Shown: positions 1 to 9,137, counted from the stretch's first letter. The stretch: DNA of 64,000 nucleotides from Gemmatimonadaceae bacterium (GCA_013697785.1 JACCWE010000030.1:32079-96078); one strand, 5' to 3'. The notes: a model not told the origin generated them from the sequence alone. Program-made: numbers and translations.

Positions 1-866
1 ATCAGAATGTAGAGGACGGTGCAGATTCCGAGCGAGAGCAAAATGCCGACCGGCATGTCCTTCTGCGGATTTTTCGCTTCCTGCGCGGCCGTGGATACCG
101 CATCGAAGCCGATGTATGCGAAGAACACCACGCCCGCGGCCCGCACGACGCCGGACCAGCCGAATGCACCGAACTCGCCGGTGTTCGGCGGAATGAAAGG
201 GTGCCAGTTCGCGGTGTTCACGTGCATGAAGCCGAATCCGATCACCAGGAGAACGATCGCGAGCTTCACGTACACGATCACGTTGTTGAACTTCGCCGAT
301 TCCTTGATCCCGATGACGAGAAGAGTCGTCATCGCGAGAATGAGGAACACGGCGGGAAGATTCACAATACCGCCCGGCACGCGGGTCAGCGTGTGCGTCC
401 CCTGCACGGCCAGCGGCGCCGACATGAAGCCCGCCGGCAGATCGATGCCGAGTCGGTGGAGAAACGCGCCGAAGTAGCCGGACCACCCTACCGCTACCGT
501 CGCCGCACCGAAGAGATATTCGAGAACGAGATCCCATCCGATGATCCAGGCGACGAACTCACCGAGCGTCGCGTAGCCATAGGTGTACGCGCTTCCCGCG
601 ATGGGGATCATCGACGCGAATTCCGCATAGCAGAGACCCGCGAAGAGGCATCCGACGCCTGCGATGATGAACGAGTTCATCACGCCAGGGCCGGCATACA
701 GCGCTGCCGCCGTCCCCGTCAACACGAAGATACCCGCGCCGATGATCGCGCCGATTCCCAGCAGCGTCAGGTTACTGGCGGAGAGCACGCGTTTGAGGGT
801 ATCCACGCCGGTCTCTCCCGCCTCGTCCTGAAGCACTGCGATGCTTTTTCTGGCTAACAAACCCAT
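1..866 (-). CDS. APC-family amino acid permease, 3' part outside window
   Basis: Reading the minus strand from ATG at 866 gives an open frame that runs off the window start (288 codons seen). The protein begins MGLLARKSIAVLQDE, then shows LLGIGAIIGAGIFVLTG, the usual first helix of APC permeases of the cationic amino acid transporter/YfnA type. Hydrophobic helices separated by short loops follow, including FAYIGFDAVSTAAQEAKNP, the conserved helix 6 region. It should be an inner-membrane, proton- or sodium-driven amino acid importer; substrate cannot be told. A Shine-Dalgarno CTGGAGA lies about 8 bases before the ATG. The C-terminal helices are missing only because of the window edge. Confidence 0.9.
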   Translation of the reverse strand, partial: MGLLARKSIAVLQDEAGETGVDTLKRVLSASNLTLLGIGAIIGAGIFVLTGTAAALYAGPGVMNSFIIAGVGCLFAGLCYAEFASMIPIAGSAYTYGYATLGEFVAWIIGWDLVLEYLFGAATVAVGWSGYFGAFLHRLGIDLPAGFMSAPLAVQGTHTLTRVPGGIVNLPAVFLILAMTTLLVIGIKESAKFNNVIVYVKLAIVLLVIGFGFMHVNTANWHPFIPPNTGEFGAFGWSGVVRAAGVVFFAYIGFDAVSTAAQEAKNPQKDMPVGILLSLGICTVLYIL

Positions 867-1150
867 GCAAATGTCTCCAGGCAATCGTGTGTGGGATATC
901 GACGCGAGCGGGCCGCCGGGGGCGTCAACCCGGGTCATCGAGCAACGTTCTACCGTGGCCGCTTGCCTGTCAAGCACTGCGGACTCACGGCGACGGCTGC
1001 GTAGCAGGCGTGCGACGCTTCCCTCATCGTGCTACCATATCTCCCTCGTACACCCTTCTGACGTGGCATCCGCGAGCCATTCCCGCGCGCGGTTATTGCA
1101 AATCCCCCCCGGCAACAGTTGCCGTCCCTTCATCTTCCCGCGACCGCTGA
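867..1150. other. Divergent intergenic region between permease and glycan operon
   Basis: This 284-base spacer must hold the promoters of both the leftward permease and the rightward glycan operon. I see no convincing -35/-10 pair, no strong inverted repeat and no small coding frame. The permease ribosome binding site is at its left edge. The glycosyltransferase ATG follows an in-frame TGA directly, so that gene cannot extend upstream. Confidence 0.5.
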
Positions 1151-2452
1151 ATGGCTTCCCCCGCACTGCCCGGCATGGTCGAGAGCGTGAAGTCGAATGG
1201 CGTGGGCATCGCAGGAACGGGAACAGAGGCCGCGGGCGCACTCCGCATTCTTCTCCTCAACTACGAGTACCCGCCACTCGGCGGAGGTGCCGGCATCGCC
1301 TCGGCCGCGCTGGCCGAGCGGCTCGCGGCGCGCGGCGCGATCGTCGACGTCGTGACTTCGCGGCCGGATGGCGCGATCGATTCCGGCCGCCGCGACGGGC
1401 TCTCGTGCGTCGCGCTCGCGCCGACGCTCACGCTTTTCCGCGTGCGCAGCAAGCGACGAGGGATTCACCAAGCGGGCTTCTTCGGCGCGGGCAGCTACCT
1501 GATCTCCGCGGTGCCGGCGGCGCGACGCCTGCTTCGCACGCATCGCTACGATGTCGTTCACATTTTCTTCTCGCTTCCGACCGGTGCACTCATCCCCGCG
1601 CTGCCGCTCGGAAAGACTCCGGTCGTCGTCTCGCTCAGAGGCTCGGACGTTCCGGGATATGATGAGCGGAACGCAAAGCTCGTCTTCGCGCACAGCATGC
1701 TGAAGCCATTTACGCGCTGGATCTGGCGGCGCGCATCGCGCGTGGTTCCGGTGTGCGAGAGCCTCGGCGCGCTGGCGAGAGAGACGTCGCCGCGACTTGC
1801 GTACAGCGTGATCGGAAATGGTGTCGATCTCGATCTTTTTCGGCCCGATGACGTTGGTGCTGCGAAGATCGCATCGAAGGTTCGATGTCTCGCCGTGGGG
1901 CGGTTGATCGAGCGCAAGGGAATCGCCGATCTCTTGCGCGCATGGGCACTTCTGCCGCGCGATCGATATCAGCTCGAGATCGCGGGCGGCGGCCCGCAGG
2001 ACGCCGCGCTGCGCTCGCTCGCGAAGGAGCTCGGCGTCGACGGCGACGTGCGATTCGCGGGTCCGCTCAGCCGCGAAGAAGTCGCGCTCCGCTGTCGACG
2101 ATCCGACATGTTCGTGCTCACACCGTACGAGGAGGCCTTCGGAAATGTCTTTGCCGAAGCGATTGCGGCGGGGCTGCCGGTGATCGGGAGCAACATCGGC
2201 GCGATTCCGGAGCTTGTGGAGAATGGAGCGAACGGGATCCTGGTGCCGCCCGGCGATGCCAACGCGATCGCAGGCGCGATTCGCGAGCTTGGCGACGACG
2301 ACGCGCGTCGCACCTCGATCGTTGCGCGCAATCGCGCGCGCGCGGAGGCGATGCTCTCGTGGGACACGGCGGCCGATCGCTATCTCGCGCTGTACGCCGA
2401 GCTCCTTGGCCGCGTGCCGGCGGCGGCGGCGATGGCGGTGGCAGCTCGATGA
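1151..2452 (+). CDS. GT4-family glycosyltransferase
   Basis: A 433-residue GT-B fold glycosyltransferase of family GT4. The N-terminal acceptor domain has the loop YPPLGGGAGIASAAL at about residues 40-54. The C-terminal nucleotide-sugar domain has the E-x7-E pattern EEAFGNVFAEAIAAG near residue 327, followed by the G-x-PE and GILVPPGD segments typical of active enzymes. An in-frame stop sits directly before the ATG; a second Met at residue 9 is possible. No clear ribosome binding site. First gene of a seven-gene operon, overlapping the next gene as ATGA. It probably adds a sugar to a lipid-linked surface glycan at the cytoplasmic face; donor and acceptor unknown. Confidence 0.9.
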   Translation: MASPALPGMVESVKSNGVGIAGTGTEAAGALRILLLNYEYPPLGGGAGIASAALAERLAARGAIVDVVTSRPDGAIDSGRRDGLSCVALAPTLTLFRVRSKRRGIHQAGFFGAGSYLISAVPAARRLLRTHRYDVVHIFFSLPTGALIPALPLGKTPVVVSLRGSDVPGYDERNAKLVFAHSMLKPFTRWIWRRASRVVPVCESLGALARETSPRLAYSVIGNGVDLDLFRPDDVGAAKIASKVRCLAVGRLIERKGIADLLRAWALLPRDRYQLEIAGGGPQDAALRSLAKELGVDGDVRFAGPLSREEVALRCRRSDMFVLTPYEEAFGNVFAEAIAAGLPVIGSNIGAIPELVENGANGILVPPGDANAIAGAIRELGDDDARRTSIVARNRARAEAMLSWDTAADRYLALYAELLGRVPAAAAMAVAAR

Positions 2453-3777
2453 TGCCGGCGCACGCAGCGCTCGCGTATTGGCTCGCACGCGACGCACACG
2501 CGTCGGCCCGCGCGCTCGATCTCGGCGCCGAGTCGCTGCGTGCGCTCGCGGCCACGCGGATGCGCGCGCTGCTCGTCGATGCGCAGCATACGCCGTTCAA
2601 CGCCACGCGGATGCGCGACGCAGGACTCACTCGCCCCGGTGCGCTCCGCGACCTCGAGCTCCCGCTGGCGCTGCAGTCGCTCGCGCCGGTGTCGAAGCAG
2701 GAGCTCAGTACCGCCGGCGACGCGTCGCTGCGCCACGGTCGGGTCTCGGCGAGCTGGTTCTCGTCGCGATCGTCGGGATCGTCGGGCGAGCCCTTTCGCG
2801 TCTACTACGATGCGCGCGCGTGGTCGATGCTCAAGTACCTGGTCAAGATGCGCTCGAGGCGCGCCGCGGGAATGCGTCTCACTGATCGCGTCGCGATACT
2901 CGACGCGATCGATCCGCGCGTGGAAGGCAGCTCGCTGCTCGAGCGCCTGGGGCGGCTCAAGCGCATTAGTGTGTTCCGGCCTCCCGAGGAGATAGCTGCG
3001 CTACTCGCTGCCTATGCACCGGATGAGATCTATGCGCTCCCCTCGGCGCTGCTCGAGATCGCGCACGCCGCGGGCCAGGACACGCCCGAAGTTCGCGCGA
3101 AACGCATTTGCGCGAGCGGTGAGCTTTTGACCTCGCGCGCGAGCCGCGATATAACGGAAGCGTTCGGCGGACGGATCTTCGATGTCTACGGCACCTCCGA
3201 GACGAAGGAGATCGCCTGGGAGTGCTGGGCCGGATCGCGCCACATCAACGCCGACGTCGTGCACGTCGAAATACTCGGTGGGGACGGGGCCTGCGTCGAA
3301 GCCGGCGTAGAGGGAGAGGTCGTCGTGACGCTGCTCGTGAATCGTGCGATGCCGCTCATCCGCTACCGCACCGGCGATCGCGGCTCCCTGCTCTCAGCGC
3401 GATGCGAGTGCGGGCGCGCGTCGCCGCTGCTAGGCGTCGTGAGCGGCCGCGATGCCGACATGCTCGAGCTCCCGGATGGCTCAATACTTTCTCCCTATCT
3501 GCTGACGATGGCCCTCGAGCCGATTGCCGGCCTCGTGCAGTACCAGATCGCGCAGACCGAACGCGACCACCTGCGTGTGCGCGCGGTCGCAGGAAATGGC
3601 GTCGATGCCCGCGCCCTCGAAGCCGACATCGCGTGCGCGCTCGGCGCCGCACTCGCGGCCGCGGTTCGCGTGTCGACGGAGATCGTCGACCGCCTCGAGC
3701 ACGGCGCGCGCGCGAAGGTCCGCGTCGTCGAGCCGCTCCCTCGCTCGGCCGCGCGCGAGATGATGGCCGCCCGATGA
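2449..3777 (+). CDS. CapK/PaaK-like adenylate-forming enzyme (copy 1)
   Basis: A 442-residue ANL-superfamily enzyme of the phenylacetate-CoA ligase/CapK group. Visible core motifs: phosphate loop SSGSSGEPF (about residues 110-118), YGTSETKEIAWEC near 247, and RYRTGDRG near 305, followed by CECG, a Cys pair also kept in the second copy. A C-terminal Lys (ARAKVRVV, about 423) is in place for catalysis. The ATG at 2449 overlaps the glycosyltransferase stop, so the much longer open frame upstream is not used. CapK relatives are found in capsule and exopolysaccharide loci. It probably activates a carboxylic acid for transfer to a sugar or amine; the acid cannot be predicted. Confidence 0.85.
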   Translation: MMPAHAALAYWLARDAHASARALDLGAESLRALAATRMRALLVDAQHTPFNATRMRDAGLTRPGALRDLELPLALQSLAPVSKQELSTAGDASLRHGRVSASWFSSRSSGSSGEPFRVYYDARAWSMLKYLVKMRSRRAAGMRLTDRVAILDAIDPRVEGSSLLERLGRLKRISVFRPPEEIAALLAAYAPDEIYALPSALLEIAHAAGQDTPEVRAKRICASGELLTSRASRDITEAFGGRIFDVYGTSETKEIAWECWAGSRHINADVVHVEILGGDGACVEAGVEGEVVVTLLVNRAMPLIRYRTGDRGSLLSARCECGRASPLLGVVSGRDADMLELPDGSILSPYLLTMALEPIAGLVQYQIAQTERDHLRVRAVAGNGVDARALEADIACALGAALAAAVRVSTEIVDRLEHGARAKVRVVEPLPRSAAREMMAAR

Positions 3778-5135
3778 GCCTCAACGTCGACGCCCTCCGC
3801 AGCGCGTACGCGATTCGCGGACACCCACACGCGAGCCGTGCCGAGATCGTGCGCTTCCGCGATCAGCAAATCCGGAAGCTCGTGCAGCACGCTTATCGCA
3901 ACGTGCCGTACTATCGTGCGCTCTGGGATGAGCAGGGCGTGCACCCCGACTGCATCCGCGGCGCCGGCGATATGTCGCTGCTGCCGACCGTCACGAAGAC
4001 ACACTTCCGGGCGACGCCCGAGATCGAGCGCGTAGCCTCGGGAATCGACCCCGAGATGCTCATCCCCGCGGCGAGCAGCGGGGCGAGCGGGCGCCCGTTC
4101 ATGATCCGGCGCAGCTGGATGGAGCACAACATCCTCTACCTGCCACGCATCCGGGCACTCCGCTCGTACGGTATCAAGCGCAGCGATCGCGCGCTCAACA
4201 TTCTCAATCCCAAGCACGTGCACGCGCGCGACAACAAGATCATCGGCCGCACCCTCGTCGCGCTCAAGCTCCTCCCGCGCCAGAAGCGCGTGAGCATCCA
4301 TCTCGACCCCGAGGCGATCGCGGCCGAGGTTCGCGCCTTTCGACCGGCGATGCTCAGCGGATATCCGAACATGCTCGCGCGCGCGTCGGAGGTGCTGAAA
4401 CGGGACCCGATTTCGCCGCCGAGCATTCGCGTCGCGCTCGTCGGCGCCGAAGCGCTCACTCCCGATCTCCGTCGCAGAATCGAGTCGCGGCTCGGCGTTC
4501 CCGTGCGCGATCAATACGGGAGCAACGAGTGCAACCTGATGGCGTGGGAGTGCGCCCACGGCGGCCCGCTGCACACGTGCGACGATACGGTGCTCGTCGA
4601 GGTCGTCGGGCCCGACGGCGCTTCTGTCGCGCCGGGTGAGACCGGCGAGGTCGTCGTCACCGCGCTCCATTCGTTCACGATGCCTCTCATCCGCTTCCGC
4701 ATCGGCGACGTCGCGGTGCAGGGCTCCGCGCAGTGCGAGTGCGGCGCACCCTTCGCGACGATTCAAAGCGTGCAGGGACGCATGCTCGACATGTTCCCGC
4801 TTCCGAGTGGACGAGTGATTCACCCGTACTACCTCAGCGAGACGCTGATCATGGACGATTCCGACTGGATCGAGAGCTTCCAGCTCACGCAGGAGCGCAT
4901 CGACAGCGTCACGATGCGTGTAGTCTCGCGCGCGGAGCCGACGGAGGCGCGACTCGCCAGGCTCCGCGCGCACGGGGCCGAGCTGCTGGGCCGTGACGTG
5001 CACTTCGAGCTTCTCGTAGTGAGCAGCATTCCATCGGAGCTGAGCGGCAAGTTCAGGCCGGCGCGCTCGCACGTCACCTCGAGTTACGATGAGGTGACTG
5101 TTCCCGCGCTTCCAGCCCCTGTGGCGTCGTCGTGA
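3774..5135 (+). CDS. CapK/PaaK-like adenylate-forming enzyme (copy 2)
   Basis: A 453-residue paralogue of the preceding enzyme, overlapping it by ATGA. Motifs fall at nearly the same residue numbers: SSGASGRPF near 101, YGSNECNLMAWEC near 247, LIRFRIGD near 305, CECG near 321, and a C-terminal SGKFRPARS holding the catalytic-type Lys near 424. The C-terminal subdomain is better preserved here than in copy 1. Two adjacent adenylating enzymes in one operon suggest two different acyl groups, or division of labour between adenylation and transfer. Substrate unknown. Confidence 0.85.
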   Translation: MSLNVDALRSAYAIRGHPHASRAEIVRFRDQQIRKLVQHAYRNVPYYRALWDEQGVHPDCIRGAGDMSLLPTVTKTHFRATPEIERVASGIDPEMLIPAASSGASGRPFMIRRSWMEHNILYLPRIRALRSYGIKRSDRALNILNPKHVHARDNKIIGRTLVALKLLPRQKRVSIHLDPEAIAAEVRAFRPAMLSGYPNMLARASEVLKRDPISPPSIRVALVGAEALTPDLRRRIESRLGVPVRDQYGSNECNLMAWECAHGGPLHTCDDTVLVEVVGPDGASVAPGETGEVVVTALHSFTMPLIRFRIGDVAVQGSAQCECGAPFATIQSVQGRMLDMFPLPSGRVIHPYYLSETLIMDDSDWIESFQLTQERIDSVTMRVVSRAEPTEARLARLRAHGAELLGRDVHFELLVVSSIPSELSGKFRPARSHVTSSYDEVTVPALPAPVASS

Positions 5136-5830
5136 ACAAGTACGTGCGCGACGCAATCACCTTCCCGCACGACGCACGGCTCGCGTGGCGGCACTCGGGT
5201 GCGCGCGGCGCGTGGCGAGAGATGCGGCTTCGGACGCTCGATCGCATCTCGCGTGGCGGGCTCGCGCTCCTGTTCGAGCACGTCGTCGCCGACGTGCCGC
5301 GCCTTCCGCTGCCGGAAGGCGTGCGCATCGCGCCCTTCGCAGGCCCCGACTGGTCGCTCTTCCTCGCCCTCACCTCCGAGAAGAGAATCGAGAAATTCAA
5401 AGCGAGGATAGCGCGCGGACGCGAGTGTCTCGTGGCGTGGCGCGGCGAGCGTCCGGTCGGCTTCACCTGGGTCTCGACGCGCATGGACGCCGACATCGAG
5501 ACGTACGCGCTCCCCCTCCCCGCCGACGCGTGCTACCACTGGGACCTCTACGTCACCTCCGAGGAGCGCGGCAGCGGCGTCGGCACTGCGCTCGCTTGGG
5601 AGCGGCTGCACCATTCGCGCGAGAAATTCTATCGCATAAGCTGGCGGCTGATCGACATCGACAACCTCGCCTCGCAGCGCGGCGCCCAGAAGACGGCGAG
5701 CGCGAGCACTCGCGTGGTCGGCGAGCTGCGCTATAGAAATCTCTTCGGCCGCTCGTGGTATCGCTTCTCTCCGGGAGTGGTGAGCCCCGAGACCGCTCAG
5801 GCGCGCGCGGCGCTCATGCCCTCGACATGA
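5132..5830 (+). CDS. GNAT-family acyltransferase with MNKY N-terminus (copy 1)
   Basis: A 232-residue protein starting at GTG, coupled to the upstream stop as GTGA. The C-terminal half is a GNAT domain with the acyl-CoA loop EERGSGVGTAL near residue 143. The first ~25 residues (MNKYVRDAITFPHDARLAWR) closely match the other GNAT of this operon at 6975 and do not belong to the GNAT core. Likely an N- or O-acyltransferase acting on a sugar or carrier intermediate made by its neighbours, possibly using the CoA thioester from the CapK-like enzymes. No signal peptide; cytoplasmic. Confidence 0.75.
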   Translation: MNKYVRDAITFPHDARLAWRHSGARGAWREMRLRTLDRISRGGLALLFEHVVADVPRLPLPEGVRIAPFAGPDWSLFLALTSEKRIEKFKARIARGRECLVAWRGERPVGFTWVSTRMDADIETYALPLPADACYHWDLYVTSEERGSGVGTALAWERLHHSREKFYRISWRLIDIDNLASQRGAQKTASASTRVVGELRYRNLFGRSWYRFSPGVVSPETAQARAALMPST

Positions 5831-6978
5831 GAATCGCCGCGGCGCCGAAACCCACGACGCTCGTTCGCGTGCTTCGCAGCGCGAGCGCCGTTCCGCGCGA
5901 GCAGTGGGATGCGATTGCCCGGCGCGGCTACCATCGCCACGCGTGGTTCGTCGCTGCCGAGGCGTGCGGCGCCGAGGCGCGCCACATCGGCGTCTTCGAC
6001 AGGAAGACGCTCGTCGCCCTCATCCCGGCCTACATCGAGCGCGAGACGCTGCACGGAGATCTCCACGCGCGTTGGTTCGGGCCTGCGACTCGCGCGGCCG
6101 CGGCGATTGGCGCCGGCCTGCGTCCGTCGCTCGCGATCGGCGCGCCGATGAGCACCGGCTCTGATCCGCTCGGCAGCAGCACCGTTCTCACTGAGGAAAT
6201 CCTCGAGCACGCGCTCACCCTTCTCGAGGAGGAAGCTCGCGACGAGCATTTGACAGCGATTGTGTGGCCGTTCGTCGAGGAGAGCGACGTCGGCGTTCGC
6301 GAGGTCGCTCGCCGGCTCGGCTTTCGCGAGAGCTTCGCCAACTCTGAGGCAGTGATCGACGTAGAATGGAGCTCCCCCGAGGAGTATCTCGCCTCGCGCT
6401 CGAAGAATGTGCGGCGAACACTGCGCAACGAGCTCGCCTGGGTGCACGATCAGGGGATCCGCGTGTCCTGGGAGACGGATCTCCGCGAGCACGCCGCCAC
6501 CTTCGACGCGTTCTACCGAGCGTCCTACGTGTCGCGCAACGCGAAGGTCGCCGCGCTCGCGCCGAACTTCTTCGCGGAGCTCGCGGCGCAGCAGTCGCCA
6601 GGCATTCGCGTGCAGTGCGCGTGGCGCGGAAGCTCGCTCCTCGAGATGGCCGTCGCGCTCGACGGCGGCGGCGCGCTCGACCTATGCCTGAGCGCGCAGT
6701 CTGAGGAGACTCGCAACGGTCTCCTTTATCAGCACTGCCTCTGTTACGACCCGATCCGGGCGGCGATCGCGGGCGGGCTCGCGCGCATTCACCTGGGCCC
6801 GAGTGCGCTTCATCCCAAGGTTCTTCGCGGCGCGCGACTCACGACGCGCCTCACGCTCGCGCGCGGCATGACGCCGGTCGCGCGCGCCGCCATCGCCGTG
6901 CTCTCGCGCGCGACCGACCTGCGCAACCGCGCGAAGCAGCGTCGCCTCCTCGGCAAGCTCAGGGCAGCCGCATCGTGA
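5827..6978 (+). CDS. FemAB/BioF2-like (Acetyltransf_6) acyltransferase
   Basis: A 383-residue protein whose ATG overlaps the previous stop (ATGA). The central and C-terminal parts resemble the double-GNAT fold of FemAB/CelD-type enzymes: a basic helix with RSKNVRRTLRNE near residue 198, and a late segment CYDPIRAAIAGGLARIHLG that matches the 'YxxIexAieqGlxxfxxG' region of this group. Such proteins transfer amino acids or acyl groups from tRNA or CoA to peptidoglycan or polysaccharides. In this operon it is a third acyl-transfer candidate. Donor unknown. Cytoplasmic; no membrane segment seen. Confidence 0.7.
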   Translation: MRIAAAPKPTTLVRVLRSASAVPREQWDAIARRGYHRHAWFVAAEACGAEARHIGVFDRKTLVALIPAYIERETLHGDLHARWFGPATRAAAAIGAGLRPSLAIGAPMSTGSDPLGSSTVLTEEILEHALTLLEEEARDEHLTAIVWPFVEESDVGVREVARRLGFRESFANSEAVIDVEWSSPEEYLASRSKNVRRTLRNELAWVHDQGIRVSWETDLREHAATFDAFYRASYVSRNAKVAALAPNFFAELAAQQSPGIRVQCAWRGSSLLEMAVALDGGGALDLCLSAQSEETRNGLLYQHCLCYDPIRAAIAGGLARIHLGPSALHPKVLRGARLTTRLTLARGMTPVARAAIAVLSRATDLRNRAKQRRLLGKLRAAAS

Positions 6979-7628
6979 ACAAGTATCTCGTCGACGTCGC
7001 CACCTTTCCCGGCGACGCGCGCCATGCCTGGCGCACCGACGGCGCTCGCGGGCTCTGGACCGAGCTCGCCGAGCGAACGATCTTTCGCGTCGCTCGCTCG
7101 GCGCTCTACAACCTGTACGAGCGCGATCTCGCGACGATCAGGCACGTCGCTCCCCCCGACGGCGTCGAGATCCGGATGCTCGGCGCACACGAGCACGCCC
7201 TGCTCGGTGCCATCATGACGCGCCGCCGTCTCGCCCAGCTCGCGCGCGATCTTGCTAGTCGCACGATCTTCGCGGCGCTCCGCGATGGCGTCGTCGTCGG
7301 CTACTCGTGGTGGACGCCCTACTTCGACAGTGCGCTCAGCTTCGCGCCGCTCGAGCTTCCCCGGGATGCGACGTTTCACGGCTACGTCCACGTCGAGCGC
7401 GCGGAGCGAAAGCGCGGCACCGCGAGCGCACTGTTCAGCGCGGGAGAGCGCCACCTCCACGCGCAGGGCGCACGGGTGTGCTGGTTCCTCATCAAGTCGA
7501 CGAACGTCGCCGGCGCGCGCACGGCGCGCGGCCGTTGGGGCGGGCGCTCGCGGCACATAGCTGAGGTCAGCTATCGGAAGACTCTTTTTCGCACGAAGCG
7601 GCGATTGACGCTTGCGCCTTCTCAATGA
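6975..7628 (+). CDS. GNAT-family acyltransferase with MNKY N-terminus (copy 2)
   Basis: A 217-residue paralogue of the gene at 5132, also starting at GTG inside GTGA. It begins MNKYLVDVATFPGDARHAWR, identical to copy 1 at most positions of this segment. The GNAT acyl-CoA loop is degenerate (ERKRGTASALF near residue 140, against ERGSGVGTALA in copy 1), so specificity or activity may differ. The C-terminus IAEVSYRKTLFRTKRRLTLAP matches copy 1's VVGELRYRNLFGRSWYRFSP. Copies 1 and 2 flank the FemAB-like gene, consistent with duplication inside the operon. Confidence 0.75.
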   Translation: MNKYLVDVATFPGDARHAWRTDGARGLWTELAERTIFRVARSALYNLYERDLATIRHVAPPDGVEIRMLGAHEHALLGAIMTRRRLAQLARDLASRTIFAALRDGVVVGYSWWTPYFDSALSFAPLELPRDATFHGYVHVERAERKRGTASALFSAGERHLHAQGARVCWFLIKSTNVAGARTARGRWGGRSRHIAEVSYRKTLFRTKRRLTLAPSQ

Positions 7629-9106
7629 TCGCGCCGACGACACTTTCCGATATCACCGTGCAGCGCGATATGTCCGCGGCCCGTCCCGGACGCGGACGGC
7701 GAATCATGCTCTACGCCGCGACGCGAGGCACGACCGAGGGGATGCGCAGCATTCGCGGATTGCTGCTCGCAGTCGTCCTCGGGCCGCGCGCATTCGGCAT
7801 CTGGACGCTCTTCCGCATCTTCATGCGCTACACGCCGCTCTCCGGACTCGGCGTGCAGCGCGGGCTCGAGCTGGCGATCGTGCAGGAACACGCGCTCGGC
7901 GATGCGGAAGCGGTCGAGCGCTCGAACACGGCAGCGCGCACCACGCTAGGCTGGATCATCGCGACGGCGATCGCCACCTCACTCGTCGCGCTGATCGCTT
8001 CGTTCGTGGTCACCGACGAGCCGTGGCGACTGGCGCTCCGCGCCGTGTCGCTCGGCGTGGTTCTCGAGGAGCTGTGGGTCTACGCCACGACGTACCTCCG
8101 CGCGCTTCGCGAGCTCCGCCGCTACGCGCTCCTCGAGATCGCGAACGCGTCGCTGCATCTCGTCGCTGCGGTGGGGATGGCGAAGCTCTTCGGCCTTCGC
8201 GGCGCGATAGCGGGCTTCGTCGCAGGCGCGCTCGCGAGCCTGTGGACGGTGCGCAACTGCGCGCCCTTTCGTCCTCTGCTCCACAAGCCGGCGCTGAAAA
8301 GGCTCCTCGGCGTCGGGATACCGCTTGCGCTCTCCTCGGCTCTCACGGTCGCGCTCGGAACCGCAGATCGCCTCGTCGTCGCGGCGTATGGCGGCGCAAC
8401 GACCCTCGGGCTTTACGCCTTCGGCGTCTCGATCGCCGGCCTCGCGGCCTCGCTCGCATGGATCATCCGCACCGTGATCTTCCCGGATGTCTACGGCAGC
8501 GCGCGCGTGGCGGGAGCGGCGCCCGCGATGCGCGAGCATCTCGATCGCACCGTGCTTCCCTTCGCCTATCTCTTTCCGCCGATTCTCGGCGCGCTCGCAC
8601 TCGCGATGGAGCCAACAATGGCTCTCGCGCTCCCTCGCTATCTTCCCGCAGCATCGGCCGCGCGCATCTTCATTTTCTCGGCGGCCGCCGGGGGGATTAC
8701 CACGCTCGGCGCGATCGGCGTCGTCGCAACCGGCAAGCAGCGGGCGCTCCCGCTCCTCTCGGCATTCGCGCTCTGCATCAATCTCGCCTGCTCGATGCTC
8801 GCGCTGGAGAACGGCGGCGGGCTCGCGCTCGTGGCGGGCGGCGCGGTGCTCGCCCAGGCGACGATCGCGACCGGCGTGCTCGCGATTCTCGGCCGTCAGG
8901 CGACACTGTCGCGCGCGACGACTCTCGTGCTGAAGGGGATGCTGCCGCTCGCGTGGTGCATTGCGTGTGTCGCGCTCACGAGCCGGCTCTACGACCCGCG
9001 CAGCATCACGGGCGGAGCAGAGTCACTCGGAACGTACCTGTTGCTGCTGCTCCCGATCTCGCCGCTCATGGTGAGCGGCTTTCGCAGCGCGCGCGCGACG
9101 ATCTGA
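7625..9106 (+). CDS. Polysaccharide flippase (Wzx/MurJ-like, MOP superfamily)
   Basis: A 493-residue, strongly hydrophobic protein with about 12 predicted membrane segments and short basic loops, starting at ATG within ATGA. The N-terminal helix region AATRGTTEGMRSIRGLLLAV and the following GPRAFGIWTLF match the start of Wzx-type oligosaccharide flippases. It should move the lipid-linked product of this operon across the inner membrane. It closes the operon; a short hairpin and the convergent guaB gene follow. No Wzy polymerase or priming transferase lies in the window. Confidence 0.85.
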   Translation: MIAPTTLSDITVQRDMSAARPGRGRRIMLYAATRGTTEGMRSIRGLLLAVVLGPRAFGIWTLFRIFMRYTPLSGLGVQRGLELAIVQEHALGDAEAVERSNTAARTTLGWIIATAIATSLVALIASFVVTDEPWRLALRAVSLGVVLEELWVYATTYLRALRELRRYALLEIANASLHLVAAVGMAKLFGLRGAIAGFVAGALASLWTVRNCAPFRPLLHKPALKRLLGVGIPLALSSALTVALGTADRLVVAAYGGATTLGLYAFGVSIAGLAASLAWIIRTVIFPDVYGSARVAGAAPAMREHLDRTVLPFAYLFPPILGALALAMEPTMALALPRYLPAASAARIFIFSAAAGGITTLGAIGVVATGKQRALPLLSAFALCINLACSMLALENGGGLALVAGGAVLAQATIATGVLAILGRQATLSRATTLVLKGMLPLAWCIACVALTSRLYDPRSITGGAESLGTYLLLLLPISPLMVSGFRSARATI

Positions 9107-9112
9107 CTACCA

Positions 9113-9129
9113 GCAGCGCGACTCGCTGC
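9113..9129. terminator. Possible bidirectional hairpin between flippase and guaB
   Basis: GCAGCG, a 5-base loop (CGACT) and CGCTGC form a perfect 6-bp stem in the 31-base gap between two convergent genes. There is no T run on either side, so it may be a weak or Rho-assisted terminator. Confidence 0.3.
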
Positions 9130-9137
9130 GCGAAGCT

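Noticed and set aside
1885-2448. Upstream extension of the first CapK-like open frame into the glycosyltransferase gene
   Set aside because: Sequence before MMPAHA is Arg-rich shadow; the ATGA overlap at 2449 matches every other junction in the operon.
3495-5156. 553-codon minus-strand frame opposite the CapK-like genes
   Set aside because: Low-complexity Arg/Ala/Glu sequence with no motif, while the plus strand carries clear adenylation motifs.
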